From positions 1 to 7,571 of the forward strand of contig JBBIRM010000142.1 of NCBI GenBank assembly GCA_037441765.1: 7,571 bases of DNA. Direction: 5' to 3'. The translations under genes and the position numbers were made by a program. Under the pieces are notes generated by a model that had not been told where the DNA came from, did not search any database, and was given only the letters and a program-made list of their open reading frames with translations. Shown here piece after piece: positions 5,920 through 7,571 of this stretch (position 1 is the stretch's first letter; each line of letters starts with the position of its first letter). The DNA is from JBBIRM01 sp037441765. Lineage in GTDB: Bacteria > Desulfobacterota > BSN033 > UBA1163.

Positions 5920-6960
5920 TTTCTTTACCTCATTGGCAGAAAGCCTCCGAAGGGGGCCCCTGAAGCCTTGCCTCTTATCCAGATCCCTCAAGCCTGTTTC
6001 AACCGCTCTCTGAGCGGCTCTTTGAAGGGAGAGATCAAGTGTAGTATAGATTTTCAGTCCCTCCTGATAGAGTTTCTCTTTCCCGTACTTCTTTTCAACA
6101 TAATGCTTAATGAATTCAGTAAAATAAGGGGCTTTGCTGAAATAGGCGCTCTCCCTTGATTGGACCTTAATAGGAAACTTCAAGGCACGTTCCTTCTGCT
6201 CTGGAGTGATGAAACCCAATTCAACCATACGTGTAAGAACGTAGGCCTGCCTATCCTTTGCCTTTTTAAAATTGTTGACAGGCGAATATCGGCTGGGTGC
6301 CTTTACCAAACCTGCAAGCATTGCCATCTCCGCGAGATGGAGTTGCCGTGTTCTTTTATTAAAATAACTTTCACTTGCAGCCTCCACCCCATAAGCCCCA
6401 TTTCCAAGGTAGACATGGTTGAGGTAGAGAGAAAGAATCTCCTCCTTTGTTAGGTTCTTTTCCAACCCAAAGGCATAAGCAATCTCTTTGAGTTTTCGTA
6501 GAGGGCTCCTTTTGGGGGTGAGAAAGAAGATCTTGGTCACCTGTTGGGTTATGGTACTGCCTCCCTGGACAATCCTTCCAGCCATTATATTTTTGATCAT
6601 CGCACGAATTATGCCTTTGTAGTCAATCCCCTTATGTTCGAAAAATTCGGCATCCTCGGCAGCGACAAATGCCTTAACCAGAAGGGCTGGGATCTGCTCG
6701 TATGGAAGTGGAATCCGGTTATCTAATAAAAATTTACCAACCACTTCATCCTCTTCTGAATAAACGATGGAGTAAGCATTGGAGGGTCTTTCCTTTAAGG
6801 GTTTATAGTCAGGTAGTTTACTTGAGTAATAAAGGAAGAGAAGAGTCCCTGCGAGAAATGTAAGCAGGATAAGAAGACAAAGTGGGTAAAGGAAGTAGAG
6901 TGTCAAAACCCGCTTTGTCCTCTTTTTAGGATTTTTTAAATTAGAGCCCTTTTTTCTCAT
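5893..6960 (-). CDS. mrcA: Penicillin-binding protein 1A, N-terminal part (glycosyltransferase), ends early by frameshift
   Basis: These 355 residues are the upstream part of a bifunctional peptidoglycan synthase that polymerises lipid II. A basic cytoplasmic tail (1-19) leads to one membrane anchor (about 20-45). The GT51 domain shows VAAEDAEFFEHKGID with probable catalytic Glu102, GGSTITQQVTK (133-143), and the later motif LEKNLTKEEILSLYLNHVYL (166-185). A linker with YTTLDLSLQRAA (305-316) begins the transpeptidase part, but after GPLRRLSANEVKKLS the frame runs into KKKKRK and a TAA at 5893. The rest of the protein is intact in another frame. No Shine-Dalgarno precedes ATG 6960, an in-frame TGA lies six codons upstream with no other start between, and a terminator hairpin ends about 16 bases before it. 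Upstream neighbour is a small lipoprotein. Confidence 0.9.
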   Translation of the reverse strand: MRKKGSNLKNPKKRTKRVLTLYFLYPLCLLILLTFLAGTLLFLYYSSKLPDYKPLKERPSNAYSIVYSEEDEVVGKFLLDNRIPLPYEQIPALLVKAFVAAEDAEFFEHKGIDYKGIIRAMIKNIMAGRIVQGGSTITQQVTKIFFLTPKRSPLRKLKEIAYAFGLEKNLTKEEILSLYLNHVYLGNGAYGVEAASESYFNKRTRQLHLAEMAMLAGLVKAPSRYSPVNNFKKAKDRQAYVLTRMVELGFITPEQKERALKFPIKVQSRESAYFSKAPYFTEFIKHYVEKKYGKEKLYQEGLKIYTTLDLSLQRAAQRAVETGLRDLDKRQGFRGPLRRLSANEVKKLSKKKKRK

Positions 6961-6971
6961 ATGGCAGGAAG

Positions 6972-7014
6972 AAAATCAAAAAGGGAAAACCCCCAAGGTT
7001 GGGTCTTCCCTTTT
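6972..7014 (-). terminator. Rho-independent terminator of the coiled-coil lipoprotein gene
   Basis: A strong hairpin: 6979-6987 (AAAAGGGAA) pairs with 7006-7014 (TTCCCTTTT), then after one mismatch 6989-6992 pairs with 7001-7004, leaving an eight-base loop. On the minus strand the stem runs into TTTTTGATTTT, a U-rich tail. It begins about 20 bases after the lipoprotein stop codon. Its tail ends about 12 bases before the ATG of the penicillin-binding protein, so it stands between the two genes as a terminator or attenuator. Confidence 0.8.
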
Positions 7015-7035
7015 ACTTGGTATAAAAGGAGGTGG

Positions 7036-7326
7036 CTATCTTTTCTTTTTGGCTAATTGGGCCTTCAGGTCTTCAACCTGTTTCTTTAGGGCCTCATTCT
7101 CTGCACTAAGAGATGCGATGCTTGCCTCTTTTTCTGCAGCCTTCTGGATCTCTTCCTTGAGTTTCTGAATTTCGATTTTCAATTTTTCATTGTCCGATTT
7201 AAGATTTGCGTTTTCTGCCTTCAGTTTTTCGTTTTCTGCCTTAATGTCTGCCCCGCAACCTACTAAAGAGGCAATAATCAAGCTGATCAAGCACAGAGAA
7301 AGAATAAACGAAACCGATTTTTTCAT
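7036..7326 (-). CDS. Small coiled-coil lipoprotein (Lpp-like architecture)
   Basis: A 96-residue predicted lipoprotein. The signal peptide with a KK start and hydrophobic core ends in lipobox LVGC, with Cys24 as the lipidated residue followed by Gly and Ala. The rest of the mature 73-residue chain is one long heptad-patterned helix (ENEKLKAENANLKSDNEKLK and on) with Leu or Ile regularly spaced, and it ends in KKKR. Size, lipid anchor, continuous coiled coil and basic C-terminus are like Braun's lipoprotein, which links outer membrane to peptidoglycan through its terminal Lys. Sequence identity to Lpp is not evident and low-complexity coiled coils converge easily, so the function is inferred. 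It could instead be a division or wall-related accessory protein. The Shine-Dalgarno AAGGAGGTGA (complement of 7334-7343) matches the 16S tail perfectly, suggesting high expression. It has its own promoter and terminator. Confidence 0.85.
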   Translation of the reverse strand: MKKSVSFILSLCLISLIIASLVGCGADIKAENEKLKAENANLKSDNEKLKIEIQKLKEEIQKAAEKEASIASLSAENEALKKQVEDLKAQLAKKKR

Positions 7327-7370
7327 CTCCCTCTCACCTCCTTTTTAGAAAATATGTTCAATCAAAAAAC

Positions 7371-7399
7371 ATTATAAATTTATCCATCCGAGAAATCAA
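7371..7399 (-). promoter_or_regulatory. Sigma-70 type promoter of the lipoprotein gene
   Basis: On the minus strand TTGATT (complement of 7394-7399) and a perfect TATAAT (complement of 7371-7376) are separated by exactly 17 bases, the optimal spacing. Transcription would begin near 7364, giving a leader of about 38 bases that contains the perfect Shine-Dalgarno. Together with the strong terminator downstream this makes a self-contained transcription unit. Confidence 0.7.
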
Positions 7400-7520
7400 A
7401 TTATTTTTTGGGGGGCTCTAAAGGGGTTTCCTTGTAATCCCTCACTTAAAGGGGGTTATATGAATCGGGCAGGGATATCTCCAAAAATCTTATATAGCGG
7501 GTCGGTTAATAGAATGTCTT

Positions 7521-7571
7521 ATGAAAGAGATTTCATCTAAGGAGATGGTAGCCTTTTCAATACTCAAGGGA
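7521..7571 (+). CDS. Possible first codons of a gene running off the window
   Basis: From ATG at 7521 the plus strand is open for 17 codons (MKEISSKEMVAFSILKG) to the window edge. The frame is open back to a stop at 7461, with no earlier ATG, GTG or TTG start. No Shine-Dalgarno precedes it and the product is not recognised. A minus-strand frame across the same bases (ending in a stop near 7492) is also open, so the call is tentative. The preceding stretch, 7400-7520, has several G runs (7410-7415, 7423-7426, 7451-7455) and no other feature I can support. Confidence 0.22.
   Translation, partial: MKEISSKEMVAFSILKG

Noticed and set aside
6160..6453. Plus-strand open frame of 97 codons inside the glycosyltransferase region
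   Set aside because: It is a shadow of the GT51 coding frame; its cysteine-rich, irregular composition is not protein-like.
7432..7462. Plus-strand promoter (TTGTAA, then TATATG) for the gene at the right edge
   Set aside because: The spacer is 18-19 bases and both boxes are weak. With no confirmed gene downstream I would not annotate it.
7408..7476. G-quadruplex from several G runs on the plus strand
   Set aside because: The runs are separated by loops of 7, 24 and 11 bases; the long central loop makes a stable quadruplex unlikely.

Overview
The window looks like a chromosomal segment of a Gram-negative bacterium with moderate GC content. Two predicted lipoproteins, a class A penicillin-binding protein and an M48 envelope protease point to a double-membrane cell envelope. 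The overall gene style (group III-type phosphofructokinase, RAYT-type transposase remnant, PBP1A with an OB-like insert) reminds me of Desulfobacterota (former Deltaproteobacteria), but that is a guess from family resemblance, not a measurement.

Layout. Bases 6-506 hold a decayed REP-associated tyrosine transposase (IS200/IS605-like Y1 family) with matching inverted ends. Its core is deleted, its tail is frameshifted, and a 12-bp hairpin lies exactly across the deletion junction. Bases 541-969 are a gene-poor leader with a GC-rich foldback region, a plausible sigma-70 promoter and small hairpins near the first ribosome binding site. Bases 970-4040 carry a compact plus-strand operon: an M48 metalloprotease lipoprotein, a GNAT acetyltransferase and a phosphofructokinase whose active-site residues are of the pyrophosphate type. 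The gaps between them are 14 and 18 bases, each with a Shine-Dalgarno sequence.

Bases 4057-7326 lie on the minus strand and converge on the operon with only 16 bases between stop codons. In transcription order they are a small coiled-coil lipoprotein with a strong promoter, a perfect Shine-Dalgarno and its own terminator; then penicillin-binding protein 1A, split in two by a one-base frameshift in an A-rich tract; then a small CoA-binding (YccU-like) protein. The last 245 bases are intergenic and may contain the first codons of a plus-strand gene that runs off the window.

How the genes fit together. The minus-strand group concerns the wall: PBP1A polymerises and cross-links peptidoglycan, and the small lipoprotein has the build of a Braun-type (Lpp-like) spacer or tether. 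The M48 lipoprotein probably acts in periplasmic or outer-membrane protein quality control. Phosphofructokinase and the CoA-binding protein are metabolic. I see no defence system, CRISPR array, RNA gene or clearly new multi-gene system. The most interesting points are the frameshifted PBP1A, the terminator directly in front of its start codon, the Lpp-like neighbour, and the deletion-derived transposon remnant.
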